This document shows, in pieces, positions 10,454 to 21,885 of a stretch of DNA of 64,000 nt. The DNA lies in NCBI GenBank assembly GCA_022605955.1, contig JAKCOZ010000100.1, positions 901,616 to 965,615 on the forward strand, written 5' to 3'. Under the pieces are notes generated by a model. The model was not told where the DNA came from. It did not search any database and was given only the letters and a program-made list of their open reading frames with translations. Every line of letters begins with the position of its first letter. Position 1 is the stretch's first letter. Origin of the DNA: Rallus limicola. Lineage: Eukaryota > Chordata > Aves > Gruiformes > Rallidae. The position numbers and the translations under genes are program-made.

Positions 10454-10914
10454 TAAACTGGAGTTTACAGCTACTCTAATCTGCATCACCAAGAGCTTGC
10501 CATTCCTTGACAAATGATGTGTGGACCTCAAGTGATGTGAACTGACTGCACCCAGCTCCTGTTCATCATTTCCCCTGTCCAGACATGGGAGGCTGAATTA
10601 ACTTCTTCTCAAGGTTTTTCTTCACGGCTCCTTCTCCTCTCCTTGGGTTTTTCCTTGCAGATGGAAGTGAGTCTAAAAGACCCTTCTCTTCCCAAGCTGC
10701 TTCCAGACTTTCAGGTGCTGAGTGAAGTTGCCCAGCCCTCTGGGGCTTCACTGTGTGCCTCACATGAAACCTGGAGGCATCTTCCTCTGTGAAGGTTGCA
10801 CAGTCTGCAAAGCAGGTGACCAAACCCACTCAGAGAGGTTATAAAGAAGCTCCAGCTGGATGCTGGTGCTGGGACAGTACCAAATCCTGGGTATAGCTAC
10901 AAAGCTGTGCCCTG
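10454..10914. other. Unique sequence, no gene recognised
   Basis: About 460 bp between two minus-strand CR1s. An 87-codon minus-strand frame at 10566-10829 looks random. Confidence 0.45.
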
Positions 10915-11574
10915 AATCACAGAATCACAGAATCTTTAGGGGTTGGAAGGGACCTCAAGAGATCATCGGGTCCAACCCCCCTGCCAAAGCAGGCTCCCTA
11001 TCTCATATTGCATAGATAGGCATCCAGATGAGACTTGAATATCTCCAAAGAAGGAGACTCCACCACCTCCCTGGGCAGCCTATTCCACTGCTCCGTCACC
11101 CTCACTGTGAAAAAGTTCATCCGCATGTTGGTGCGGAACTCCCTGTGCTCCAGCTTACAGCCATTGCCCCTTGTCCTGTCCCCACAGACCACTGAAAACG
11201 GGCTGGCCAATTCCCCCTGCATCCCAAGTCTAATATATTTATAGACACTAATTAGGTCCCCCCTAAGTCTTCTTTTCTCCAGGCTGAACAGACCCAGCTC
11301 ACTCAGCCTTTCCTCATAGGGGAGATGTTCCAGGCCCCTAATCATCTTCGTTGCCCTTCTCTGGACTCTCTCCAGAAGGTCCCTGTCTTTTCTATCCCAG
11401 GGAGCCCAGAACTGGACACAGTACTCCAGGTGGGGCCTGACCAACGCAGAGTAGAGGGGGAGGATCACTTCCTTCGACCTGCTGGACACACTCTTCCTGA
11501 TGCCCCCCAGGATCCCATTGGCTCTCTTAGCCACCAGTGCACACTGCTGGCTCATAGCCAACCTGTCATCAACG
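10915..11574 (-). mobile_element. CR1 LINE, type D, ORF2 tail still open
   Basis: Starts 'aatcacagaatcacagaatc' and runs back to 'tagccaacctgtcatcaacg'. It differs from B by 'tctatctcatattgcataga' and by keeping the older sequence (ctaatatatttatagacact) where B has the 'cagctattgatccccattga' block. It looks like a relative of the ancestor of B. Confidence 0.94.
10998..11574 (-). pseudogene. Open C-terminal tail of CR1 ORF2
   Basis: A single uninterrupted minus-strand frame of about 190 codons, continuing by chance into non-CR1 DNA up to 11678. In order it contains [93 protein letters not shown] and [19 protein letters not shown], and ends LCNMR. This is the region after the RT domain, with no catalytic residues. 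It is the best-preserved ORF2 tail here and shows what the frame looked like before the B-type deletion. It is a truncated element, not a gene. Confidence 0.88.
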
Positions 11575-12249
11575 TGAACCATGTGCCTTGGATCCATGGT
11601 GGCTGTCAATGATCTGAAGGGGCACTTTAACACGTTCACATGTTCCCCCTGCACCCAGCTGCCATGGGGAAGGGTCACAGAGGTTCTCCAGGGCTAGGTC
11701 TGCTGAGTCTGGGAGCTGTTTTGTGCTGCCACAGCAATGCAAAATGTGACGGGAGCTCGCTCCGCCCTTGAGGCCAAAGCTTTTAAACTCATGGGAGAGA
11801 GAGAGAGAGAGAGAGAGAGAGGGGAAAGATTACCACCCATAAATCTTCACCCTGGTGCAGAAAGCCAGGCTCTGGCCATGGCAGGAATCTGAAGGCGTGT
11901 GGCTGTAAGACTACTGCAGGAGTTTGGCAGGCAGTTTTGTGATCATCATTAATACACGTAGAAGCCAGGAATTCACGTGTGGTCACAGATATATTTTGCA
12001 TACCAGTGCTCACCTAGAAGAGTTTGACTTGCTCTTTCTGTGTCTGCTTCCCTCAGTTCATATATATATATCTATATGCCTGACTACAGCCAGTGCTGCT
12101 AAGCATGGACCTGCATTGCTGTGCCTGCACTGTATGATGCTGTCTCCTCTTCATCTTCCTACTTAGAAAGTAATCCATGTCATCAAGGTGGCAGGGATGA
12201 TTTCCAGGAACACCAAGCCCTCTCCAAGTTCTTTGGAAGTCAGATCATA
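11575..12249. other. Unique sequence with a GA microsatellite
   Basis: Holds a GA tract at 11793-11821 and a short TA tract at 12060-12070. No gene recognised. Confidence 0.5.
11793..11821. repeat. (GA)n microsatellite
   Basis: About 13 uninterrupted GA units after 'aaactcatggg'. Confidence 0.93.
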
Positions 12250-12741
12250 TTTCTGGGCTCCCTGGTATAAAAAAGACAGGGATCCCCTGGAGAGAGTCCA
12301 GAGGAGGGATACAAAGATGATGGAGGGCCTAGAGCATCTCCCCTGTGAGGAAAGGCTGAGGGAGCTGGGGCTGTTCAGCCTGGAGAGAAGAAGCCTGAGA
12401 GGGGATCTGATCCATGGTTATCAATAGCTGAAGGGTGGGACACAGGGGGACATGGGCAGCCTCTTCTCAGTGTCTGTGGGGACAGGACAAGGGGTGATGG
12501 CCTCAAGTTGGAGCACAGGGAGTTTCACACCAACATGGGGAAGAACTTCTTCCCAGTGAGGGTGAGGGAGCCCTGGGCCAGGCTGCCCAGGGGGGTGTGG
12601 AGTCTCCTTCTCTGGGGATATTCCAGCCCCATCTGGATGCCTCCCTGTGTGCCCTGTCCTAGGGACCCTGCTTTGGCAGGGGGGTTGGACCTGATGATCT
12701 CTGGAGCTCCCTTCCAACCCCTGTGACTGTGATTCTATGAT
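12250..12741 (+). mobile_element. CR1 LINE, type B with intact ORF2 frame at the B lesion
   Basis: The B-type 3' end is typical, ending 'cccttccaacccctgtgact' plus 'gtgattctatgat'. At the position where the other B copies have the frame-breaking 'aggaggctctgg', this copy reads 'aggagggatacaaagatgat', so the frame from 12188 stays open to the stop at 12425-12427. It looks like an intermediate between D and B, or a close relative of an active source. Confidence 0.92.
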
Positions 12742-14659
12742 ATTTTTTGGTGCTCCTCTTCCAAGATCAACTGTGAATCTGTTTTAAAGCTGCTAAAGCA
12801 GAAAAGGGGAGGAATCTTTAGTGTAACTTCAACATGTTCAAAATGAGAGATTACAAGTGTTAAGAAAATAATGACTGGGAGGTGCAAGTTAAAAAAATAA
12901 TATGCAGAAATCTATTTCACATGCACAATAATTTACTTTTAGATGTGCAGTAAAGTTTTTATATGCACAATAATTTACTTTTACATGTGCAATGATGTTT
13001 TTACACATGTAATAATTCATTTTTATGTGTAAAAGCTGACCAATTAAAAGCCTGACTGCTAAACACACCTCCAAACTATTCTAAATGCCTTTATTTTGGC
13101 ATACAACTTCTATCAAGCCTCAAACCAACACTCCCTGGTGATATTATGGTTTATTTTGCAGCTATTTCTGACTGGCTCTGTGTACCTGATTCTTTTCCAG
13201 TTGATCCCCCCCTCAAGAAAGGATGAGAAGCCACATGGGCTGTTGGGAAGGGATGCAAGGGCCAGATCACCTGGGTTATCATGTGCTTTTCTCCATGAGC
13301 TGTGCTGGCCAGCTGTGTGCATCTGTGGGAAGCATCCCAGCCCAATCTCACTACTGTAAAACCAGAAAAAACATAATCCACACTGGCCAACAGAGGTGAC
13401 ATGTCTCTTACCTGCACCTCAGTCCCCCTCTTTGCCCTTTTCACTGTTTTATTTGCAAGTGTGCAGCTGGTCTTGATGGAATGAAGCTTCACAAGCTCTC
13501 AGCTGTTGGAGGATCCTGCATGCTCTTCTTCATTAGTCGGTGCAGTTGAGCAATTGCAATAGCAGTTTAAAGACCCCAAACAGTCCACACACCTCAAAAC
13601 AACAGAGATAATCCAGTGAGACCTCAGATTTGCTTCTACCTTCCTTTCCACCAGTCACTTCACTTGTCTGTCACTTCTCTTTTGGGTAGCTTGAGCTTTC
13701 CTCCCTCAGGTGAGTACCTTGATCAGAGAGCACAAGTTTGGTGGTCTCTGCTCCCTTACTTTCTCTTGCATATTTTCTTCCACGTTTAATTAAAACACAC
13801 CAGCTCCCTGAATCCAGGAGGGATGTGTTAACCTCCAGGATGTTGAATAGAAAAGGAAATGTCTCCTTTCTATCTTTGAGACTTCGTCCTCACGGGAAAC
13901 TTCTCAGCTGCTGCACTGAACTAGCAAATTCACCTACCACAGATAATCAGGATGATCTGAAAGAATAAAGGGACTGTGGAAGTAGAGAGATGACTCCCAA
14001 GCTGATGGCATCCTCCAGATTAAATGCACCAGCTCAGGCCAGAGGGTCACCTCCAAACTCAGACGCCCTGGTCATGCAGAGCCTTTGCCACGTTAGTGGC
14101 GACTCAGTTACTCTGAGTGTGAATCTCAAATTACTGCAAGCCTGGCAGATTCAAGGGGAGAAGGGACTAGAAATAAAAATAACAGTCACCAGTATAGGGG
14201 GAAAAAAAACCCCAAAAAAGTTCAGAGAGTCTTTCTCTTTGGACAACACAGGAGAGGAGAAAAGGAAGAGGGTAGGTGGAAAAGTGTAACAGAACAATGG
14301 AAGCTGAAATATTTTCCCTCTCACAAAACCCAGCAGGAAAAATAAACTGGTTTTGAAGTCATAACTATTTAGTAGAAGCCTGATGCAGCAGTAAGTGGAA
14401 ACATTTCTTTTCATCCAAAATTTCTGGTTTTACCAGGAAAAAAAAAAGCTTCCATGGAAACTTTCTTTTGTGGATACTGTTCAACCAGCTTTACCCACTG
14501 GTGGGCTTATGTCTCTTATTACAATGTATATTGAGCAAGCAAATGGTCTGGAATGTGTCAAGGTCCTAATAGATAGGGCAGGAGCTGTGTTAGTTGGTGG
14601 TGCCTGCACCTTGCTAACACTTCCCATCTGCAAGGCTGCTGAAGCCTTTCACCTGGACT
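12742..14659. other. Unique, AT-rich intergenic sequence
   Basis: About 1.9 kb free of CR1. Contains the degenerate 42-bp tandem repeat at 12921-13033 and A/G-rich patches near 14200-14450. Frames of up to 113 codons (13151-13492 minus) have no recognisable domain, and I see no splice-bounded exon. Confidence 0.5.
12921..13033. repeat. Degenerate 42-bp tandem repeat, about 2.7 units
   Basis: Unit 'atgcacaataatttactttt' plus a variable second half (agatgtgcagtaaagttttt or acatgtgcaatgatgttttt). Unit 1 is 12921-12962, unit 2 is 12963-13004, and a partial diverged third runs to about 13033. Confidence 0.8.
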
Positions 14660-14660
14660 A

Positions 14661-15558
14661 AGGTGTGCTGGAGATGTCAGCTTTGCAGGTGACACTGAGC
14701 TGGGAGGAAGTGTTGACCTGCCTGAGGGTGGGGAGGCTCTTCAGAGGGATCTGGACAGGCTGGACCCATGGGCTGAGACCAAGGGGATGAGGTTTAACAA
14801 GGCCAAGTGTAGAGTGCTGCACATGGGACAGAACAAGCCCATGCAGAGCTCCAGGCTGGGGGGAGACTGGCTGGAGAGCTGTCAGGCAGAGAAGGACCTG
14901 GGGGTGTTGGGTGACTGCAGGCTGACCAGGAGCCAGCAGTGTGCCCAGGGGGCCAGGAAGGCCAAGGGCATCCTGGCTTGTGTCAGACACAGGGTGGCCA
15001 GTAGGTGTGGGGAGGGGATTGTGCCCCTGGGCTGGGCACTGGTGAGGCTGCAGCTGGAGTGCTGGGTCCAGTTCTGGGCTCCTCAGCATCAGAAGGACAT
15101 GGAGGTGCTGGAGCGAGTGCAGAGAAGGGCAACCAGGCTGGGGAAGGGGCTGGAGGGCAAATCCTCTGAGGAGCAGCTGAGGGAGCTGGGGGTGTTGAGG
15201 CTGGAGAAGAGGAGGCTGAGGGGAGACCTTCTGCCCACCTCCCCTGCCCTGCCAGGAGGGTGCAGAGAGGTGGGCGCTGGTCTCTTCAGCCAGGGGCCAG
15301 GAGCTGGGACAAGGGGCAATGGGCTCAAGCTGCCCCAGGGCAGGTTAGATTAGGCATTTGAAAAATAATTTTTACTGAAAGAGTTGTCAGAGCCTGGAAC
15401 AGGCTGCCCAGGGAGGGGGTTGAGTCACCTTCCCTGGATGTGTTTAAAAAAAGGGTAGATGAGGTGCTCAGGGATCTGGTTTAGCTTAGGATGGGATTGG
15501 TTGGACTTGATGATCTTAAAGGTCTTTTTTAACCTGGTGATTCTGTGATTCTGTGATT
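14661..15558 (+). mobile_element. CR1 LINE, type A, longest copy, reaching the RT active site
   Basis: Begins inside the RT domain just before the active-site segment and ends 'gatcttaaaggtcttttttaacc' in part, plus three gattctgt octamers. Unlike the other two A copies it lacks the 18-bp array. Around 15345-15400 it has 'ttagattaggcatttgaaaa', an older-looking 3' UTR, so A is itself heterogeneous. Confidence 0.93.
14682..15353 (+). pseudogene. CR1 ORF2 remnant, RT active-site segment to tail
   Basis: Read from 14682, the frame gives [84 protein letters not shown] and [17 protein letters not shown], then [13 protein letters not shown]. The first catalytic aspartate of the expected FADD is glycine (codon 14688-14690). 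The tail stays open to 15353, where the homology to the ORF2 end is lost. It is 5'-truncated, lacks the endonuclease and most of the RT, and is not functional. Confidence 0.87.
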
Positions 15559-16319
15559 TCTGGCCTTCAAGATAACCTTGGGATTTTCCAAAAATCCCAA
15601 GTAACAACTTGCAAACTTCAGATCTGGTTGCAATCAAGGTATAAAACTGACTGCTAGACCTCATCTTGGCAGGCAAAGGGGTGCTGTTAGCCAGAGCAAT
15701 GCCTGTGGCTGGGTTTTGGGTGGCAATGCTCATCCTTGCTTGCATCTATTATGTTCAAACAAAATTAGCTCAGAACAACTCATCTGTTATTTAACGAGGG
15801 TCAGGTCCAATGGAAAACTAAAATTGCCTAGAAGAAAAAAATTTATATTAAAGAAAACCAAGATGGAATGGGAAAGGATGAATGATGGCAGGGGATGGTT
15901 TTAAAAAATAAAAAAAAAAAACAAGCAAGAAAGTGCCCCCAAAGCAATAATCCCTCCACTAAGAGTGACACTGGTTTGAAAAACAGGCTTGGCTTAGAGG
16001 CAAAAGGAAAGTGGCAAGAGACACATCAAATGGGAAAAAAAAAAAGATAAAGAAAAAGAGAAAAATAGAGGACATTGAATTTGCAGTAGAAATGTGGAAA
16101 ATCAGTAAGATGAACAAAAAGACATGAGACGTCTCTAGCCAGTAAAGCTGAGGACAGCAAAGAGTTTAAATACTTTGGGAACAGAAGGAGCTATAATAAC
16201 CACAGTATTGATTCCTCCTTGGAAGGGAAATGTGCAAAGCAGGCATTTTCAATAGATATTTGTTTTGTATTTGGGGTGGGGGGGTGGTGGGAAGCAGATT
16301 TGTATCTGATTAAAGTGAA
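15559..16319. other. Unique, A-rich sequence
   Basis: Contains A-rich tracts at 15904-15923 and 16034-16070 and a G-rich patch near 16274-16292. No gene recognised. The A tracts do not follow a recognisable processed gene copy. Confidence 0.5.
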
Positions 16320-16830
16320 GGGATGGTTTACAGGCCGGCATTAACCGTGGAACACATCGAGTAACCCCTCTTAAAAACACCAAACTTCCTGAAAATAGGT
16401 CTTAACTGCCTCCAAGGATGCAGCCAATTCCTGCTACTGTTGGCTTTCCAAGTTCCCTGGGAAGGCTGGGCAATCCAGGGCACTAGAAGAAAGCTAATGC
16501 CATACTAGCAGAGTAAAATGGTATAAACAGGGTGACTTGGATAATTATTGCCTGCCATTGATTCTAGGCAAAATGAAGGAACACCTCACAAGGACTCGAT
16601 TAATAAAGAATTACAGGAACATGATGCTAATCAGCAGGGGGTTATGGGAAATCGGTCTTGTCAAATTAAGTAGCTTTTATAAACGCAATTACAAGAGGGA
16701 GGATAATTAACCGCTGGAGGGACTTGCAGAGGGTTGTGGTAAAGTCTCTTGAGTAGATGTTTAAATCAGGAAGTTTTGTTTAAGAAAAAGTCATTTGTGC
16801 AATGTGCAGAACGGTGGGAGTTGTGTTCCT
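16320..16830. other. Candidate conserved non-coding element
   Basis: Repeat-free, AT-leaning sequence with retained CpGs (ggccggcattaaccgtgg, cacatcgagtaacc, 'ggactcgattaataaag') and dense TAAT/ATTA-type cores ('ggataattaaccgctgg', 'cttggataattattgcc'). Judged by texture only; an alignment between bird species is needed. Confidence 0.35.
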
Positions 16831-16999
16831 TCCTAGGGGGACTTGAGGGAGAACACTTTAACCACAGCCATGTTCATGCAGGGCAGTGATATCCAAGGAG
16901 TATCCATTCAGGTTGTGATATCCAAGACCTTGGAAAAATGATTGCAGTGGTGGGCTTTTGGCACTCAAACCCTCTGGTTTCTCATAACAAAGGCAACAG
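16831..16999. other. Unique sequence upstream of a C copy
   Basis: No recognisable feature in this short stretch. Confidence 0.4.
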
Positions 17000-17464
17000 A
17001 TGGGGACTGTCCCTCTCTACTCTGCCCTCAGGAGGCCCCAGCTGGAGTCCTGTGTCCAGAGCTGGGGCCCCAAGACAAGAAAGATGGGGAACTGTTGGAG
17101 AGGGGTCAGAGGAGCCACCAAGATGCTCAGAGGGCTGGAGCAGCTCCCCTATGAAGAGAGGCTGAGGGAGCTGGGCTGGGTCAGCCTGGAGAAGAGAAGG
17201 CTGTGGGGGGACCTCATTGCAGCCTGCCAGTCCCTGAAGGGAGCAGAGGAACAGGGAATCAGCTTGTTCAAGGGCAGAGCCTGGCAGGACAAGGGGGCTG
17301 GAGTGAAGCTGGAGGAGGGAAGGGTTAGAGGAGATCTGAGGGGGAAGTTCTTTGCAGAGAGAGTGGGGAGGGGCTGGAACAGGCTGCCCAGAGAGGGGGT
17401 GGATGCCCCGTGTCTGGGGGTGCTCAAGGCCAGGTTGGCTGGGGCCCTGGGCAACCTTGTGTAG
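17000..17464 (+). pseudogene. CR1 ORF2 tail, open to the native stop
   Basis: A 154-codon frame that ends at the ORF2 stop after GALGNLV. It contains [20 protein letters not shown], then a mistranslated stretch, then [59 protein letters not shown] and [11 protein letters not shown]. The mistranslated stretch exists because 'ccaagacaagaaagatgggg' is read one base off (the matching frame would give [12 protein letters not shown]). The frame recovers at the aggagccacc site. The open frame is therefore a compensated double frameshift in a truncated element. Confidence 0.82.
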
Positions 17465-17568
17465 CTCCATGCCTGGAGGTTGGTGTCCCTGCCTGTGTCA
17501 GGGGGGTTGGAGCTCTCTGATCCTTGGGGTCCCTTCCAACCCAGACCAGTCTGTGATTCTATGATTCT
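17000..17568 (+). mobile_element. CR1 LINE, type C
   Basis: Begins at 'ggggactgtccctctctact' and ends 'ccagtctgtgattctatgat'. It differs from other C copies by 'gaacagggaatcagcttgtt' (several bases shorter) and by the variant 'gccccgtgtctgggggtgct', which it shares with the copy at 51.0-51.7 kb. Those two are probably sister copies. Confidence 0.95.
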
Positions 17569-18654
17569 GGTGACTGGGAGGGATGCAACACTTGCAATCA
17601 AAAGGGGAATTGGAAAATGTTCTGTTGTTGCATCTAAGCAGAGGGACAAATTGGTTTGTTTAAGTATTTGTGCTGTCCTCGTGTCACTGGTGTCCTACTA
17701 GCCCTGAGCTGGCTGGTCAGGGAACATTCAGTAATCCATGTTTCCTGCAGACACTTTTTGCAGACATCTTACAAGGTTTGGAGAGTTAGATTTTGTCCTG
17801 GGAAAGTTCTCATTTCAAAGGAATTTGCTGTGCTTGAGAAGTTGAGCTGATGTATCACCCCACAGGAAAGCTCAGGGTGAGAAAGCGCATGGTTAGCCTT
17901 TGGAAAAGCACCACTGCATAGAGGCTTGCTCTGCTCTTCTGAGGGACTGTTTGCCATGGTCCTTGCTGGGGGTTTTTTTTGGATATTGTAAACACAGAAA
18001 ATGGCAATCTGCTTTTTTGAAAGCAGAAAAATGGGCAGAGGACAGATGTGATGCTCTCTTGGGGCCTGTAGTCAGAAGATGTGGTGACATGACTGTAGGA
18101 TTCTGCTACTTCAGACAGTGGCTGAAGTGGTTGAGTCTGTAGTGTTGGCCAATGTTCTCTCAGGCCATTTGAAATGGAAAGGACTCCTTTCCTCAGACCA
18201 CAGGATGAACACGTTTCCTACCAGGCTTTCTGAATTATAACCTGGGGCCCCTGAATTTTGACTGTGGTTGTCATGATCCACCACCTAGACAAGACTCTGA
18301 TGGAGGACTGCTCTCCTGATGTGTGAATGGCTCCTGATGTCTCTCCTGATATCTTTTGGGTGGAATGTGGAAGGAATACCCTCCTGATGTCTTCAGGGTG
18401 GCTCGATGAATAATCATTATGTCCTTGGACAAGCATGACTGGTGGTGGTGATGTGGTGTGGTAGGAATGAGGTTTGGTTAGGTAAGAGAAAAAAGAGGGG
18501 GTAGGATTGTTAAGGCATGTTTCCAGTACCTTACAGTGGTGCAGAAGTGGCTGCTGACCATGCTGTCCTGTTCCTCTAGAGCTGGCTGTGACTGCTGGAC
18601 CACATCCTGTGTGCTGAGGCTGAAGGGGCAATCAGGAGTGTCAGCCTATGCCGC
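17569..18654. other. Unique sequence, no gene recognised
   Basis: About 1.1 kb. A loosely repeated 'ctcctgatgtct' motif recurs near 18310-18395. Frames of up to 137 codons (18218-18631 minus) have no recognisable domain. Confidence 0.5.
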
Positions 18655-19080
18655 TGATTTCTTATCGACCTGTTTGATGCGCCTTCCCATTCCCATGCAT
18701 CTTCCTCTCCTGCACTCCATAAAACGCCACATGAAATGTCTCCTCTCAATTGAGATGCTCTGTTTTATTTGGGCTGAGAAAATCCACTTAAACCTTTTTA
18801 ATTTGTCTTGTTTGGATATGGGTATAATTTTGGTTGTGTTTTATGGGCGCCCGGTTCATTTTACTTCCTGTAAATCGTCCCTTTAGTTACTAGGGCTTCT
18901 GGGAAGTTGTAAATCCTCTCTCCTCTCTTCTCTGTAGAGTTTACGTTGTTTTACAGTTTCATTAATAGGTTCTCTCCCAGCTAGGTTGATGAAAGTTATT
19001 GACCTAATCATAACCTATTAATTATGACAGTAAATCCCCCGCTAGGAAATGTTTTACTGAGCAAATGTTACTTGGAAAAT
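18655..19080. other. Candidate conserved non-coding element
   Basis: About 425 bp without repeats, with CpGs kept in an otherwise AT-rich context ('cttatcgacctgtttgatgc', 'ataaaacgccacatgaaatg', 'gggcgcccggttca', tttacgttgttttacag) and dense AT-core motifs ('ctattaattatgacag', 'tttcattaatagg'). This texture is typical of vertebrate developmental enhancers. The 116-codon frame over part of it does not look like protein. Confidence 0.4.
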
Positions 19081-19293
19081 CAGCGGGTTAAACTGGAGAT
19101 CCAAGAACTTTAAATCTACCTCTCACTGCCCCAGTCACGGAGCCACTTGTGGAGAAGCTTGTGCTGTGCCACCAGCTCAGGACAGAAGGTAAGACGTGCC
19201 AAAACACCTCCATCTCTGCTCTGCCTTGGGATGATGCATGGAGCCATGGCTGAAAGGCTGTTGGATGCTGGACTGCAAGTGGCATGGAGGATT

Positions 19294-19354
19294 GAGGGTT
19301 GGACCCAATGATCTCTGGAGGTCCTTTCCAACCCCTTATGATTCTGTGATCCTG
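19294..19354 (+). mobile_element. Short CR1 3'-end fragment
   Basis: 'gggttggacccaatgatctc', 'tggaggtcctttccaacccc' and 'ttatgattctgtgatcctgt' are the last 60 bp of a B/D-like CR1. An A-rich tract follows at 19382-19415. Confidence 0.85.
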
Positions 19355-20218
19355 TGGTTGCTGTGGCATCCAAACCCATGGGGAAAAAAAAAAAAGAAAA
19401 CAAAAGAAAAAAAGATAATTTCAGGAATTCTTATTCAGGGAGCACTGAGGGTTCCTAAAATATTGCCTCTATGTGTTTGGGTCTAACGTGGCAACTGAGG
19501 TGCATTCAAACTTCTTCTGGCTGCTAGAAGGAGGGAAACACAAGGAAGAAGCAGTATACTGACTTCTCTCCAAGGCTGCCAGGCCAAAAGATGCAGGGGA
19601 ATATTCCCAGTGTCTTCCATAGGCACTAACAGCATCCAGGACAGGTTTTCTATTGGATGAACACAACTCCAAAAGACAAGACACTGGTTTAAAGCTGGAC
19701 AGTAATCCCCTAAAGCCAGGGGAAAGGTTTGTCTCCCCCAGGTCTCTTCCCTCCAGAAATAGGTTCTGCCCCATCGATTCCATCACAAGTGCCCCGTTAG
19801 GAAACAGTCCCTGTAGTCACAGCTGCTGAGCGAGCAGCTCCCTCCTGTATCCCCAGACCTCCTGGGAAAGCCACTCTGCTTATGAGGCAGAGAGAGAGAG
19901 AGGTCTCCTAGGAATCCAAGTGCTTGCATCAGCCTTTCTGAGTAGCCATCCGTGGTAGGAACCGCAAGAGGTCTCAGCTGGATTTCAGGGCCCAGTTTAA
20001 ATAAGCATTAGGTATTTAGGATATGCACATATGTATGATATGGAGAGATGCACATGGGTATCTAATTATGCAGATACCTCCAGGTATACCTACCTATCCA
20101 TACCTATATGTGTCCACATGTGCCCACAGACATTCAGAGTTCATGCCCTGAACACACCTGTGAGGACAGAGAAGATGCTAATGGGGCTCTTTCTAGATGG
20201 GCACCCCAAAGTCATTAA
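19355..20218. other. Unique sequence with simple repeats
   Basis: A-rich tract at 19382-19415 and a short (AG) run at 19889-19901. No gene recognised. Confidence 0.5.
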
Positions 20219-20285
20219 TCACAGAATCACAGAATTGTAGGGCTTGGAAGGGACCTTGAGGGATCATCAGGTCCAAGCCCCAAAT
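20219..20285 (-). mobile_element. Short CR1 3'-end fragment
   Basis: 'atcacagaatcacagaattg', 'tagggcttggaagggacctt' and 'gatcatcaggtccaagcccc', after which CR1 similarity stops. Confidence 0.86.
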
Positions 20286-20861
20286 GGTCATCCCACTGCT
20301 GTGATGCAGATAGGGAAATGGTCTTGAAGGGAGGAGGAGGCAGGAGAAGAGGGACAGCTACTGCCTAAAAATCTCATGGCATGCCCAGAGCAGCACTGGG
20401 ATGCTCAAAGACAAAAAAACAAACAACTAACCCAATCCAAACTTTATTGGTCTTAAACTCCTGCTGTTTTGGAAAATGGAGCCTTCTGCAGCCAGCCCTG
20501 ATTCACTGGGTAGAAGATCAAAAAGAGAGTGATAAGAAAGAAAAGATGAGGAAGGCCACATGCAGAGGAAGGTGGTGGGGTGGAAATAGGAAGTTCTTCT
20601 CCAGGGCTGTTTAAAATGAAGCTGAGCGTGTAAGCGTGGAGAAGACATCAGTGTCACCCCCCCACCCTTGGCAGAGCTGTGCTCTAGCTGCGTGCTGCAT
20701 TCAGGACTTTAAGGCTAATTAAATAGTGAAGAAGTAAGTAACTTCTGCAAAGGAGCCAAGCTTTCACTGCAAAGGGGACTCTCTCCACTTCTTCCTTCCC
20801 TTCATCTGTCACATCTGGAGGACCCCAAACTAAAGCACCAGCAATGAGGGACTGTCAGGGA
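20286..20861. other. Unique sequence; small conserved-looking patch
   Basis: No gene. The stretch near 20690-20760 (tttaaggctaattaaatag and neighbours) has the AT-core texture of non-coding conserved DNA, but it is too short to call. Confidence 0.4.
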
Positions 20862-21450
20862 TAGAATCATAGAATCACAGACTGGTCTGGGTTGGAAGGG
20901 ACCCCAAGGGTCACAGAGCTCCAACCCTCCTGACACAGGCAGGGACACCAACCTCCAGCCCTGCAGCTACACAAGGTTGCCCAGGGCCCCAGCCAACCTG
21001 GCCTTCAACACCTCCAGGGATGGGGCACCCACCCCCTCTCTGGGCAGCCTGTTCCAGCCCCTCACCACTCTCTCTGCAAAGAACTTCCCCCTCAGATCTC
21101 CTCTAACCCTTCCCTCCTCCAGCTTCACTCCAGCCCCCTTGTCCTGCCAGGCTCTGCCCTTTGAACAAGCTGATTCCCCTCCTGTTCCTCTGCTCCCTTC
21201 AGGGACTGGCAGGCTGCAATGAGGTCCCCCCACAGCCTTCTCTTCTCCAGGCTGACCCAGCCCAGCTCCCTCAGCCTCTCTCCATAGGGGAGCTGCTCCA
21301 GCCCTCTGAGCATCTTCATGGCTCCTCTGACCCCTCTCCAACAGTTCCCCATCTTTCTTGTACTGGGGCTCCAGCTCTGGACACAGGACTCCAGCTGGGG
21401 CCTCCTGAGGGCAGAGTAGAGAGGGACAATCCCCTCCCTGTTCCTGCTGG
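20862..21450 (-). mobile_element. CR1 LINE, type C
   Basis: Starts 'tagaatcatagaatcacaga' and ends near 'cccctccctgttcctgctgg'. It shares the C-type frame disruption (sense 'gaggggtcagaggagccatg'). The 177-codon minus frame reads an out-of-register version of the ORF2 tail. Confidence 0.95.
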
Positions 21451-21885
21451 CATGTTGCTGATGATTTCAGCCTTTCATGTCTTCCTTTGCCTTGAAACAC
21501 CGAATCTCATTTGGGTGCTTTAAAATTAGCCTTCACAGGCTATAAATCTGGAAGGTATCCTGATGATCCTCTGCTCTCACTGCAAGGATTTTATTATTTT
21601 AGGGTGAGTTTTGGGGTTGGATTTTTATTTATTTCAATTTTTTTTGGTAAATTTTTAAACAATTTTCAAAGTTTCCCCAAGGATTGCAATAATTTTAATA
21701 CCCTTCCTGGACTGACAAACTCAGAACACAGCCACAACAGTTCCTCTCCTCTCTCTTCTTGCTGCAATCCAAGACTCAGACTCAGCTCCACCTTTTCAAT
21801 CACTCTTAAAATTTCACCTCTTAATCCTCACCCAAGTCCCTCAGATCATTTCTTTTTGGCAACAGTCTGCTGCAAATGCTGACCA
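21451..21885. other. AT-rich unique sequence
   Basis: T-rich stretch at about 21590-21670 ('atttttatttatttcaattt'). No gene or named repeat recognised. Confidence 0.45.

Noticed and set aside
15904..15923. A-rich tract as a possible processed-pseudogene tail
   Set aside because: The upstream sequence shows no gene-like content and there is no target duplication that I can see.
18536..18886. 116-codon plus-strand frame over a conserved-looking region
   Set aside because: Composition is rich in Cys, Leu and Ser without protein-like patterning. The region looks like non-coding conserved DNA.
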